From Kiloniella laminariae (lineage in GTDB: Bacteria; Pseudomonadota; Alphaproteobacteria; Kiloniellales; Kiloniellaceae), in the NCBI RefSeq assembly GCF_027214005.1, contig NZ_JAPWGY010000001.1:1-64000 (forward strand): a DNA stretch of 64,000 nt. Reading direction: 5' to 3'. The first letter of the stretch is position 1. Each line of letters opens with the position of its first letter. The translations under genes were made by a program, and so were the position numbers. Below the pieces are notes generated by a model that did no database searches, had not been told where the DNA came from, and was given only the letters and a program-made list of their open reading frames with translations. This document shows, in pieces, positions 25,483 through 34,349 of this stretch.

Positions 25483-27651
25483 TCAGAGGCGTTTACGCCA
25501 GACTGAAACTTCTGACAGGCTGTGCTGGAATTTGCGCCGGGTTTCCCTGATGACAAAAGGGACATCCCGTGGCGGGCACACCATTTCAAATTCGGGGGTC
25601 AGGGTATCGCGCAAGCCATCAAGAGTTGTGTAGCTCTCTCCGGTGTTGGCCTTGAAACCCCCGAGCCAGTTTTCCCGTTGCGTGAATTCTTCCAGCCAGG
25701 TGTAGGGTGATGCCAGAACCAGCAGTCCTCCGGGCCGTATGCGTTGTTTGATAGTTTTGAGGAACTGGAGAGGGTCATAAAGTCGATCGATCAGGTTGCC
25801 GGCAAAAACAAGATCATAATTTGTATATTTGGCAGCGAGGTTACAGGCATCGCCCTGCATGAAGCTGATCCGGTCTTTGATGTTTTCGTAAGAATCAAAG
25901 TCGGAGAGTTTTATCTCTTTATAGCTGACCAGTTCACCTTCATCCTGGATTGTATAGCGCTGCGCACCCTTTTGTTGCAGGCTGGTCGGGGCCTGTATCA
26001 GTCGGGCAGAGAAATCTATTGCATCAACATGGTCAAAAACCCGGGCCAGCTCGAAAGATGCACGTCCTGTGGCACAGCCCAGGTCAAGCGCACGTTCTGT
26101 TCTGCCTTTTCCTGCGTGTTCGAGGCAAATCCTGGCACAGGCAACTGGAAAATTCGGCACAGAAAAGAACTCTTCGCCATAGTGAAACTCGATATACTGA
26201 GCCACAATGTCATCGGTTTCGTACATATTGACCTCATTTGCTGGAAGTTCATCAGCTTCAACGTACCGTAACCCGGAGTGCTGGAAAAAATGTCGGCGAA
26301 AGGCGTAGCGAGAATCCCTGATCGCATAATTCCCGGTAGAAATCCAGCAGCCGCCTTTGAAGATGTTATGCTTGCCATCAAACGTCGGGGTGGAAAAATC
26401 ATCGTAGATGGGATGTACCCTGAAGCCTTCGAAACCATCAATCGGGGTTTCTGTCCACTGCCAGGCATTGCCGACAAGATCAAAAAATCCCTTGGCAAAT
26501 TCGTGACGGTTAACCGGGCAGGATGACATCTCGCGCTCAAGGTTGATGTTGCCGGGAGCCTGTTCCCAGTCGGGTTGGTCTTCGGGAACAAGCGCACGCA
26601 ATCTGTACCATTCAGCCTCTGTCGGCAGCCGGATAGATTTTCCTGTTTTTGCGGACTTCCAGTTACAGAAGGCTTTGGCTTCGAGGTAGTTCACATCAAC
26701 TGGCCAGTCCCAGGGCATATCAATAAGAGAAAGCATGCTGCGATAGCGGTATTCCCCAGCCTGCTCTACCCAAAAGACCGGGTGTCTAGCCTTGCGATAG
26801 GAAGCCCACTTCCAGCCTTCTGTTGTCCAGTACTTTTCATTTTGATATCCGCCGTCGGTGACAAAGTCGAGATACTCCCGATTTGAGACGAGGAACTTAC
26901 TGGCTTTGAACCCAGAGACATCCATATGTTTTTGTCCATATTCATTGTCCCAGCCATAGAGGTGATTGTTTTCTCCCTTACCCAGTGTAACCGTGCCGGC
27001 CGTAACCGGAAGCAGTTCGTTCTGTGGTGCCGAGCCGCTCTGTTTGCAGATGTTGCTCCAGATCCGGTGAGCTTGCAGCTTTTCCAGAGGAAGTTCGCGG
27101 ATGAGAACCGAGGTGGTTTCAAGATGAATCCGTTCGTGTTCAATCCCCATCATGACGATCCAGAGCGGATCATTCTGAGTTATGGGTATGCGCAGATCGC
27201 AAGTCCGGATGAAGCGGTCAACCAGGTTCCGGGTCTTGTCGCGATAGTCTTTGACCTTTGCGGGGGTGGGCCAGACATAACTGGTGTCATTGAGGTCATC
27301 CCAGGACATTTCGTCGACCCCGATAGCGAGGCTGGATTCAATCTGTTCATCAATCCGTGTATCAATCAGTTTGGCGACATTAAGCTTGTTTATAAAAAAA
27401 ACGGCTGTGTGCCCATAATAGAAAATCAGGGGATGGCGCAGGGGATTGGCCCGACGGTAGAAGGCCTCGTCATCAACAAGGCATTCGAAAATCGATTCAT
27501 ACAGTGAAAAGGTTTTATGAAAATAATTGAGAATTTCCTGGCGCTTTTCCTCGACTTGACCCTGATCAAGAATAACGGTGCGAGTGACAAGAAGCTCCTG
27601 ATCAGAGAAGGTAATGTTCTGTTTCTGATCCCTGGTTATTTCCAATGACAT
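25483..27651 (-). CDS. ovoA: 5-histidylcysteine sulfoxide synthase/methyltransferase
   Basis: 722 residues, the OvoA length. OvoA joins cysteine to histidine with oxygen at a mononuclear iron, the first step to ovothiol A, a strong antioxidant thiol. Three domains are in order. A DinB-like domain carries the iron ligands His81 (YYGHTAVFF) and the HX3HXE of EHERIHLETT (His172, His176, Glu178). An FGE-sulfatase-like domain lies at about 205-460. A C-terminal SAM methyltransferase has ALDLGCATGRASFELAR. It is divergent from a PLP dehydratase and upstream of an Lrp/LysE pair. The PLP lyase that completes the pathway (OvoB) is not identified with certainty. Confidence 0.96.
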   Translation of the reverse strand: MSLEITRDQKQNITFSDQELLVTRTVILDQGQVEEKRQEILNYFHKTFSLYESIFECLVDDEAFYRRANPLRHPLIFYYGHTAVFFINKLNVAKLIDTRIDEQIESSLAIGVDEMSWDDLNDTSYVWPTPAKVKDYRDKTRNLVDRFIRTCDLRIPITQNDPLWIVMMGIEHERIHLETTSVLIRELPLEKLQAHRIWSNICKQSGSAPQNELLPVTAGTVTLGKGENNHLYGWDNEYGQKHMDVSGFKASKFLVSNREYLDFVTDGGYQNEKYWTTEGWKWASYRKARHPVFWVEQAGEYRYRSMLSLIDMPWDWPVDVNYLEAKAFCNWKSAKTGKSIRLPTEAEWYRLRALVPEDQPDWEQAPGNINLEREMSSCPVNRHEFAKGFFDLVGNAWQWTETPIDGFEGFRVHPIYDDFSTPTFDGKHNIFKGGCWISTGNYAIRDSRYAFRRHFFQHSGLRYVEADELPANEVNMYETDDIVAQYIEFHYGEEFFSVPNFPVACARICLEHAGKGRTERALDLGCATGRASFELARVFDHVDAIDFSARLIQAPTSLQQKGAQRYTIQDEGELVSYKEIKLSDFDSYENIKDRISFMQGDACNLAAKYTNYDLVFAGNLIDRLYDPLQFLKTIKQRIRPGGLLVLASPYTWLEEFTQRENWLGGFKANTGESYTTLDGLRDTLTPEFEMVCPPRDVPFVIRETRRKFQHSLSEVSVWRKRL

Positions 27652-27925
27652 GATGCTAAATCCCTGGTGACGTCTATCTGGGGCCTGTTCAAGCTATTTT
27701 ATATAGGGTGCGGATGTTGTCTTCGCCCGGTAATGACGAAACTGTGATCGTGGAGAGCGATCATCGGTGATTAATTTTTTATCCTGTGAAGGGTAACGCA
27801 ACATCTGGGCTGTAAAAAAGGAACATTTCCCCCTATTTCGTGAATGCGACAAAAAAGCAGTATGAAATTACTTTTAATACCGGTTTTCTTCCTTACATAA
27901 CCTCTGTGAAAAATGGAGAATGATG

Positions 27926-28867
27926 ATGGATGTATCTGCACGTGTTTCCCAAGCCTCTATCCTCGGCGCATATGAGCGGATACAACCGTTTATCAGAAGA
28001 ACTCCGGTGCTGCGGGCACCTGCGGGGGAACTGCTTGAAACCAGTCCGGTGACGCTCAAGCTGGAACAGTTGCAACACGCCGGTTCGTTTAAAAGCCGGG
28101 GAGCTTTTAATGCGCTGTTGTCTGACGGAGATCTTCCCGAGGCAGGTGTGATTGCGGCATCGGGTGGAAACCATGGGGTGGCTGTTGCCTATGCAGCGAA
28201 ACAGCTGGGCGTAAAAGTGGAAATTTTTGTTCCTGAAATCGTTTCTGCAAGCAAGCTGGCCAAGCTGGAAGAATACGGCGCTTCAATCCATGTGGTGGGC
28301 CATGACTTTGCAGCAGCACTGGCGGCTTGTTCCTTGCGTCAAAAGGAAACCGGAGCCCGGCTTCTGCATGCCTATGACCAGCATGACATTGTTTCCGGGC
28401 AAGGCACTGTTGGCCTTGAATTGTCCGAACAGGCACCTGAGCTGGACAGTCTCCTGGTCGCAGTTGGTGGTGGCGGGCTTATCGGAGGGATTGCTTCTTG
28501 GTATCAGGGCAGTTTGAAGATTATTGCCGTGGAGACAGAAGGCACTGCTACCCTTCACGCTGCGCGGCGGGAAGACAGGCCGACGGAGATAACAGTCTCG
28601 GGTCGTGCAGCTGATTCTCTGGGGGCCAGACAAATCGGACAAATCGGGTTTGAGGCAGCAAAGCGGTTTGTCAAAGAATCTGTCTTGGTGCGTGATGAGG
28701 CCGTTGCTCATGCGCAGGAAAGATTGTGGTCGGATTTCAGGGTTATTGCTGAGCCAGGGGGCGCGACCGCTTTTGCTGCCCTGCTTTCCGGGGCCTATCA
28801 ACCTGGGAAAGATGAAAAGGTTGGTGTCCTTGTATGTGGAGGCAACGCCAATCTGGCAACCTTTTAA
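27926..28867 (+). CDS. Serine/threonine dehydratase-like PLP enzyme
   Basis: About 313 residues of fold-type II. The PLP lysine lies in HAGSFKSRGAFNAL, with ASGGNHGVAVAYAA and the phosphate-binding VGGGGLIGGIA. These are the marks of threonine/serine ammonia-lyases and related racemases. The family removes water and ammonia from Ser or Thr. The C-terminal regulatory ACT domain of biosynthetic IlvA is absent, so it is the short catabolic type. Three ATGs follow each other; the third (27926) is spaced seven bases from GGAG. Its position opposite ovoA is intriguing, since ovothiol formation needs a PLP beta-lyase. Confidence 0.88.
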   Translation: MDVSARVSQASILGAYERIQPFIRRTPVLRAPAGELLETSPVTLKLEQLQHAGSFKSRGAFNALLSDGDLPEAGVIAASGGNHGVAVAYAAKQLGVKVEIFVPEIVSASKLAKLEEYGASIHVVGHDFAAALAACSLRQKETGARLLHAYDQHDIVSGQGTVGLELSEQAPELDSLLVAVGGGGLIGGIASWYQGSLKIIAVETEGTATLHAARREDRPTEITVSGRAADSLGARQIGQIGFEAAKRFVKESVLVRDEAVAHAQERLWSDFRVIAEPGGATAFAALLSGAYQPGKDEKVGVLVCGGNANLATF

Positions 28868-29041
28868 CTGCTGAACCGCAGATTATGCACGACCCCGGCA
28901 GAGGTTAAGCCTTTTGTAAGTAGAATGGGCTATTCTCAAAGCTGTTCCGACAAATGGACTTCCCTAGAGTTAACGGGGATATGAGATTTGGAAACTGGTC
29001 TTGGCTTGATACCCGGCAGATTGAGGAACCTTCTGTGCTTG

Positions 29042-29896
29042 ATGAGAAGCAGGAAGGCATGGGTTGGTTTTTTCTGTTTGCTTCTCTTTTTTAGCGGCAG
29101 GGGTGCGTTTGGCCAAGCGTTTGCAGAATCTGGAGAAAGCTCTTTCAATAAGCCCGTCCGGATCTGCGCTGACGAATTGGGTTTTCCCCCCTTTACCTAT
29201 CTTGAAAAAGAAGTTCCCGACAAGCCGCAAAGAGAATTGACGGGGGCAAGTTATGAACTGATTTCACTCGTTTTTTCAGAAGCCGGTATTCCGGCGAAGG
29301 TCGAGTTGGCACCCTGGAAACGCTGCCTGGCAAGTGTAGCGCGCTTTTCGGTTGAAGGGGATTTTGAAATCTTTCTGGATGGTTCAAGTAATCGGGAAAG
29401 AGAAGGCCTCTATCTCCGTACCCAACCGGTTTATCTTGCCACCCGGGCAATCTATTATTCTAAAAAAAATCTTCCTCGTGCGACGCAAATACCAGAATTG
29501 GCAGCTTTGAATCAATATCGCCTCTGTGGAATTGCGGGCTATAATCTTCAGTGGCTGCGCTTGTACAGTGTAACCCAGTCTGTTGACCAGACGACCTATT
29601 CCTATGATCAGGCTTTTCACAAGCTTGACGAGGGAAGATGTGATTTTGTTATCGGTTACAAAGAACAGGTTGAGGGGCTGATAAAAGAGGGGGACCTGGC
29701 TCTGCCCAAAGATGTGGAAATCTTGAAAAACATGATTTTCCCGACAGAAACATTCTATTTGTGGATTTCGCGCAATTCTGAACGGGCAGATCATTTGCTG
29801 CAGATCGTCAATGATGGCATTGCCCTGCTGCAGCAGGACGGACGTTATGAGGATATTTTCCTGCGCTATGTAAAAGATGAGATGCTTGTGCGCTAG
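29042..29896 (+). CDS. Periplasmic substrate-binding protein (SBP_bac_3-like), orphan
   Basis: About 284 residues with a signal peptide (MRSRKAWVGFFCLLLFFSGR, cleaved before QAFAESG or nearby). The mature protein has the type 3 fold: VRICADELGFPPFTYLE, GASYELISLVFSEAGIP, PWKRCLASVARFSVEGDFEI and the hinge YRLCGIAGYNL. It resembles the other two orphans in the window in architecture, not in detail. No transporter gene is adjacent. A TTG at 28988 in the same frame would give a longer N-terminus without a better signal. Confidence 0.82.
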   Translation: MRSRKAWVGFFCLLLFFSGRGAFGQAFAESGESSFNKPVRICADELGFPPFTYLEKEVPDKPQRELTGASYELISLVFSEAGIPAKVELAPWKRCLASVARFSVEGDFEIFLDGSSNREREGLYLRTQPVYLATRAIYYSKKNLPRATQIPELAALNQYRLCGIAGYNLQWLRLYSVTQSVDQTTYSYDQAFHKLDEGRCDFVIGYKEQVEGLIKEGDLALPKDVEILKNMIFPTETFYLWISRNSERADHLLQIVNDGIALLQQDGRYEDIFLRYVKDEMLVR

Positions 29897-29920
29897 TATT
29901 TGTCTATGGGGACAGGCGTC

Positions 29921-29952
29921 AAGCTGGCCTCCTTGAAAGGCGAGGCCAGCTT
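29921..29952. terminator. Stem-loop between convergent genes
   Basis: AAGCTGGCCTC (29921-29931) pairs perfectly with GAGGCCAGCTT (29942-29952), loop of ten, between the binding-protein gene and the DM13 gene. No T run follows, so it may work as a weak terminator or RNA stabiliser. Confidence 0.55.
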
Positions 29953-29984
29953 GCGACAGGGGGGCAGCAGAAGGTTGTTGAGAG

Positions 29985-30377
29985 TTATTTCAGGCTTGCA
30001 ACACCAAGCGGTACATCAAATTTCTCGCACCACACGTAAATTTCGTTGAACTGTGCGGGGTCAATAGAGGCAGGAAGCAGATATTCCTGTTTTCCGCTGT
30101 TGTGTTTCAGCGGGCTGAAAAGGGTGTTTTTGTTGATGCCATCATGTCCAAATGCCAGTTTTGGGTCGGGGGCCCCATCCAGGGAAAAATCTTCGCCAAG
30201 AATAACCTTGTAACTACCGTCACTGTTTTTGATCACCTCTACCTTGCCTGTGGTGATGTGGTCACTGCGTCCGGCAAAGGTTCCTTGTGAAATAATGTCC
30301 GCGGCTTGGGCCTGGCTAAAAGAGAATGCTGCAAGAGCAAAGATGATCCCTGTTAATAAATTGATATACTTACGCAT
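29985..30377 (-). CDS. DM13 domain secreted protein
   Basis: 130 residues with a signal peptide (MRKYINLLTGIIFALAAFSF, cleaved after AQAA). The mature part is one DM13 domain: SQGTFAGRSDHITTGKVEVI, then YKVILGEDFSLDGAPDP, and the end EIYVWCEKFDVPLGVASL. The single conserved Cys of the WCEKF motif is present. DM13 domains are proposed to act in electron transfer. It is divergent from a TetR gene, and a 12-base palindrome lies between them, so it is probably under that regulator. Confidence 0.88.
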   Translation of the reverse strand: MRKYINLLTGIIFALAAFSFSQAQAADIISQGTFAGRSDHITTGKVEVIKNSDGSYKVILGEDFSLDGAPDPKLAFGHDGINKNTLFSPLKHNSGKQEYLLPASIDPAQFNEIYVWCEKFDVPLGVASLK

Positions 30378-30465
30378 TTGACTGTCTCCGTTTTATGTTA
30401 AGGTCGCTTTTTTTGATCAACAGAAACCTTGATTACTGTTGTGTCTGCTCTAATATGTTATTAGA

Positions 30466-30477
30466 GACCAATCGGTC
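30466..30477. promoter_or_regulatory. Candidate TetR operator (GACCAATCGGTC)
   Basis: GACC-N4-GGTC palindrome located 95 bases before the TetR start and 89 before the DM13 start, in the divergent intergenic region. TetR/AcrR repressors commonly bind sites with GACC/GGTC half sites. The assignment is inference from position and symmetry. Confidence 0.6.
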
Positions 30478-30571
30478 CAAAACACAAAACTGTGATGAAC
30501 AGAAGTATGTCAGCAGAATTTGAGACAGGACTGTTAAAGATAGCTGATAACAAGACCAAGGGTTGATCGAG

Positions 30572-31198
30572 ATGGCTCGACCGCGTGAATTTGATATCGA
30601 GGTTGCTGTTGAAGCGGCACTCCAGGTTTTTTGGGCCAGAGGCTATGATGGTGCTGGATTAGGTGAACTTCTTGAGGTCATGCAGATCGCAAGAAGTAGC
30701 CTCTACAAAACCTTTGGTGACAAGCGGTCGCTTTTCCTGGCGGCATTGGCGCATTATGACATAACACGGGTCTCGGCAGCAGTTTCCCTGTTACGCGACG
30801 GATTGGTTCCGGATGGGGGGCAGAGAATTGCAAACTTATTAATGTCTGTCGCCGAGGTCATTGAGGCGCAGGGTGATCGACGGGGCTGTTTTCTTTGTAA
30901 TACGGCTGTGGATCAGGCGCCGCATGATGCCGAGATTTCCGCGCAGGTGCGCCGGATGATGGGGCGAATGGAAGCTGGTTTCTTCAGTGCCCTTGAGGCG
31001 ACGGACCTAGGACGAACCCGGTCCCGGGATGGCAAGGGGGAGGCGAGGATGTTAAAAATCGCCCGGAGCCTGAATACGATCTATAACGGGGTGAGGGTGA
31101 TGGCCAAAGCTGGCTACCCAGCTGCAGAAATCCGGACAGAAGTTCAGGCCCAACTGCAACACAATGGTTTGGCGAATACAGGGGCCGTCTCGAGCTAA
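30572..31198 (+). CDS. TetR/AcrR family transcriptional regulator
   Basis: 208 residues. The N-terminal helix-turn-helix is MARPREFDIEVAVEAALQVF and then YDGAGLGELLEVMQIARSSLYKTFGDKRSLF, the typical recognition helix. The middle (GDRRGCFLCNTAVDQAPHD) matches the C-terminal TetR_C subgroup with a conserved CFLCN motif, often seen in repressors of oxidoreductases and small-molecule stress genes. ATG 30572 is preferred over an upstream codon. It stands opposite a DM13 protein with a palindrome between them, so autorepression and control of that gene are likely. Confidence 0.92.
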   Translation: MARPREFDIEVAVEAALQVFWARGYDGAGLGELLEVMQIARSSLYKTFGDKRSLFLAALAHYDITRVSAAVSLLRDGLVPDGGQRIANLLMSVAEVIEAQGDRRGCFLCNTAVDQAPHDAEISAQVRRMMGRMEAGFFSALEATDLGRTRSRDGKGEARMLKIARSLNTIYNGVRVMAKAGYPAAEIRTEVQAQLQHNGLANTGAVSS

Positions 31199-31473
31199 AC
31201 TTACTGGCACTCCTTAATTCCAGGCCAATAGTCGAGTAAACAAGCCGCGTTACACTTCATGAAGAACAGAGGCCAGATCGTCGGAATACAAAAAGTATAA
31301 AATGACATCCTAAAGGTGTATCTTAAGATGTTTTCCACTTTATTGGCGTAATCTTCCTGCCAGAATGATATTGTTTCTGAAAATAACAGGTAAGATTCTG
31401 ATTAATGTTCTAGGGGTAGGCAAGGCTCTATGCAGGAACAGGATGGATTGACGAGTCTCTCTCAGGAAATGCG

Positions 31474-33249
31474 ATGCTCGCCGTAAATCAAAAAGATGTA
31501 GAACAGGGTAAAGCCGATAAAGGGGTGCCCCGGCATGAAAGGGATAATGCTGCCGGTTACCGGGGCTTGAGCCGCTTTCATCTGCGCTGGCGCATTTACC
31601 TGGCTTTTTTCTTCAGCATTGCTTTGTTTACCTTTGGGGGAGCACTGACCGTTTTCATTCTTGAGGACGAGCGGGCTATTCTTGAGCAGACGCAAAATTA
31701 TCAGGCAAGGCGTCTTTCCGATCTTACTGGCCTGTTTCGACGCCTTACCGATGCCAACAGCGCTCTTTCTGTCCTGCTGTCCGGCAATGATGAGGAAACA
31801 GCTGATGACGAGCTGTTCAAGTCTGCTTTACCCTATGTGCAAGAGTTAAAAAGCATCCGGTACCTGCTCGAAGAAATCCGCTCAGATCCTGCCCTTGTCG
31901 AAGCGGAAGAACGATACTTGCTTAATGTTATTGCCCGTCTGGAAAGTTATCAGCAGGTCATTTCCTCTGCGGTAGAGATTCCGCAGAGCATTCAGCATGT
32001 CAAACTTACCGACTTGCGTCATACAAGTGATCGTTTTCTCCGGATATCGGAAGCTTTTGGAGAATATGTCGATTACTACAGCGACCGGACAGATGGTGAT
32101 ATGGGGGCCCTGCTGGAGCGATATTCCTTTTATATCCCCTTGTTTGTGACCTCTATGATCATTGGTTTTTTTGTCCTCGGCGGTGTCGCCTTGGGCGTCT
32201 CTTCCTCTATCGTTAATGATCTTGCACGCGTGACCCGGACATTAGCGCTTCTGGCGCAGGGGCGAAATGTCAGCCAGTTGGAAGGGCTGGAACGCAAGGA
32301 TGAATTCGGGGATATTGCCAGAGCAGCTGATCTGTTTCGCCATAATCTTAAACGCCTTGACGATCTCCGGCATTTGCAACAGAACGAGAGCGCTTTGAAG
32401 GACCGTATAAAAGAGCTGGGTGAGGCGGAGGGACAGCTGGAAAACCAGGTCGAATTCCTGCAGGGATTTGCCCAGAATCTTGACGACGCCAGACACAAGG
32501 CCGAAGCCGCGGTTATGTCGAAAAACCAGTTTCTCGCCCATATAAGCTATGAACTGAGATCCCCCCTTAACAATGTCATCGGTTTCTCGCAAATCATGAC
32601 CCAGGAGATGTTTGGTCCCATTCAGGATCAACGTTACAAGGACTATGCAATTCTGATTGAGAAAAGCGGGACAGATTTGCTGCAACTCGTGGATGACATC
32701 CTTGAACTGGCAGATCTTGAAGCAGGCAAGATCAAGCTTGAAGAAGAACCGCAAGATATCAAGGAACTGTTTGAGAGTTGTGAGCGAATGGTGAGTACTC
32801 ATGCCAGAGAAGCGGGAGTGGATTTGTCGTTCGAAGTTCTGCCCATTGGATTGCAGCTTGTTTGTGACTTTCGCGTTATCCAGCAGGCTTTATTGAACCT
32901 CTTGTCCAATGCGATCAAGTTTTCTGATCAGGGTGGGCAAGTTCATCTGTGGGGAGGTTTGAATAATGTTGGTAATGTTTGCCTTTCTATAAAAGATACC
33001 GGTTGCGGAATGGACCCTGCCATAGCTCAACAAGCTCTGGAACCTTATGGAAAGGGTTCCGTTGCTTTGGTCAGGGGGCGACGGGGCGGCGGATTTGGGC
33101 TGCCTTTGGCCTCTGGTTTTGTTGCCATGCATGGGGGGCGTGTGACAATCGACAGTGAAATCGGGAAGGGGACCATGGTTACCTGTCTTTTCCCGGCAGA
33201 ACGCACACAGTTACCAAAAGACAGTCCGCAATTTGAGCAAGCCGAATAG
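31474..33249 (+). CDS. Membrane sensor kinase with Tyr in place of the catalytic His
   Basis: 591 residues: membrane segment at about 40-63, periplasmic domain of about 155 residues, membrane segment 219-243, HAMP 245-295, coiled coil 296-345, HisKA-like dimerisation helix and a C-terminal ATPase domain. The H box, normally S-H-E-L-R-x-P-L-N, reads FLAHISYELRSPLN: Tyr359 replaces the phosphorylated His, while a His stands three residues earlier at 356. The ATPase domain has NLLSNAIKFS, DTGCGMDP and GGGFGLPLASGF. Such Tyr-type kinases exist in alphaproteobacteria (DivL). No response regulator gene is adjacent, so its partner is unknown. Confidence 0.9.
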   Translation: MLAVNQKDVEQGKADKGVPRHERDNAAGYRGLSRFHLRWRIYLAFFFSIALFTFGGALTVFILEDERAILEQTQNYQARRLSDLTGLFRRLTDANSALSVLLSGNDEETADDELFKSALPYVQELKSIRYLLEEIRSDPALVEAEERYLLNVIARLESYQQVISSAVEIPQSIQHVKLTDLRHTSDRFLRISEAFGEYVDYYSDRTDGDMGALLERYSFYIPLFVTSMIIGFFVLGGVALGVSSSIVNDLARVTRTLALLAQGRNVSQLEGLERKDEFGDIARAADLFRHNLKRLDDLRHLQQNESALKDRIKELGEAEGQLENQVEFLQGFAQNLDDARHKAEAAVMSKNQFLAHISYELRSPLNNVIGFSQIMTQEMFGPIQDQRYKDYAILIEKSGTDLLQLVDDILELADLEAGKIKLEEEPQDIKELFESCERMVSTHAREAGVDLSFEVLPIGLQLVCDFRVIQQALLNLLSNAIKFSDQGGQVHLWGGLNNVGNVCLSIKDTGCGMDPAIAQQALEPYGKGSVALVRGRRGGGFGLPLASGFVAMHGGRVTIDSEIGKGTMVTCLFPAERTQLPKDSPQFEQAE

Positions 33250-33369
33250 CGGTTATGATGCTGTGATCAGGTTTATTCCCTAACCTGGCCTTGATGACTT
33301 TCCTTCTTCAACGTAGTTTTGCCGGAAACCGGATTCTGCCGGCTGTACTCTTCGTTGGAAGGTTGTGTT

Positions 33370-34281
33370 ATGTCGGCACCACGTCGGGCATTTATGTTTT
33401 TGGTTATTGCTCAGTTGCTGTGGGCGGGAAACTTTATCGTTGGTCGGGCTTTTGCCGCTGATATTGCGCCGCTAACCCTGTCATTCTGGCGCTGGACTGT
33501 TGCTTTCGCCTGTCTGTTACCCTTTGCCGGGCCAGCCCTCGTCAGAGAGTGGCCGCTCTATCGGCCTGTAATCTGGAAAATGATCCTGCTCGCCCTCTTG
33601 AGTGTGACCAGCTTTAATACCTTGTTGTATTTTGGTTTGCAGACAACAGGGGCAACCAATGCAGCGCTGTTGAACTCGATGATTCCGGTTATCATTATTA
33701 CCCTGTCATTTCTCTGCTATGGCGAACGCATTCGTTTGATCCAGATTGTTGGAATCATGGTATCTTTTTGCGGTGTACTCGTGTTGATTACCCGGGGGAA
33801 TTTTGAAAACCTGCTGGGACTTACACTGAACAGTGGAGACTTTCTGGTGTTAGGGGCCGTTGTGTCCTGGGCTTTTTATTCTCTCTGGCTGCGATGGAAA
33901 CCGGAAGGTGTCTCGCTTTTTTCCTTTGTGCTGCTCAGTATTGGAATCGGGGACTCCTTTCTTGGTGTGATCTATTTTTCCGGAGTGCTTGAAGCAGCAC
34001 CCCTTGAGTTGAGCCTGAACAATATTCTTGCAGTTTTTTACGCCAGCGTACCCGTATCTATCCTGGCTTTTACCAGCTGGAACATTGGTGTCAGGCAGGT
34101 CGGGGCCAGTCTTGCAGGTCAATTTATTCATCTGTTGCCGGTTTTTGCATCTGCAATGGCGATTATCCTGTTGGGCGAGAAACCTGAACTTTATCACGGT
34201 GCTGGTGCGATTTTGATAGGGCTCGGTGTATGGTTTTCAGTACGTAAAAAACGCCGTGCGATTAAGGTCGAACCTGTTTGA
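33370..34281 (+). CDS. EamA/DMT family transporter
   Basis: 303 residues with ten membrane segments in two EamA repeats. The first repeat begins FLVIAQLLWAGNFIVGRAFA and the second ends AIILLGEKPELYHGAGAILIG, the usual position of the family motif. The substrate, often an amino acid or another metabolite, cannot be predicted. Start: ATG 33370, with GGAAGG seven bases upstream; a start at 33319 is less likely. Single gene. Confidence 0.88.
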   Translation: MSAPRRAFMFLVIAQLLWAGNFIVGRAFAADIAPLTLSFWRWTVAFACLLPFAGPALVREWPLYRPVIWKMILLALLSVTSFNTLLYFGLQTTGATNAALLNSMIPVIIITLSFLCYGERIRLIQIVGIMVSFCGVLVLITRGNFENLLGLTLNSGDFLVLGAVVSWAFYSLWLRWKPEGVSLFSFVLLSIGIGDSFLGVIYFSGVLEAAPLELSLNNILAVFYASVPVSILAFTSWNIGVRQVGASLAGQFIHLLPVFASAMAIILLGEKPELYHGAGAILIGLGVWFSVRKKRRAIKVEPV

Positions 34282-34313
34282 TTCCCAAATAATGATAACT
34301 GAAAAAGAATCAT

Positions 34314-34328
34314 GTTCACTTTTTGTTC
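34314..34328 (+). promoter_or_regulatory. LexA box (GTTC-N7-GTTC)
   Basis: GTTC at 34314-34317 and GTTC at 34325-34328 are separated by exactly seven bases. This is the direct-repeat SOS operator established for LexA in alphaproteobacteria. It ends 21 bases before the ATG of the radical SAM gene, in the expected promoter position. Confidence 0.82.
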
Positions 34329-34349
34329 TTTATTCTGTATCTTCAGAAA

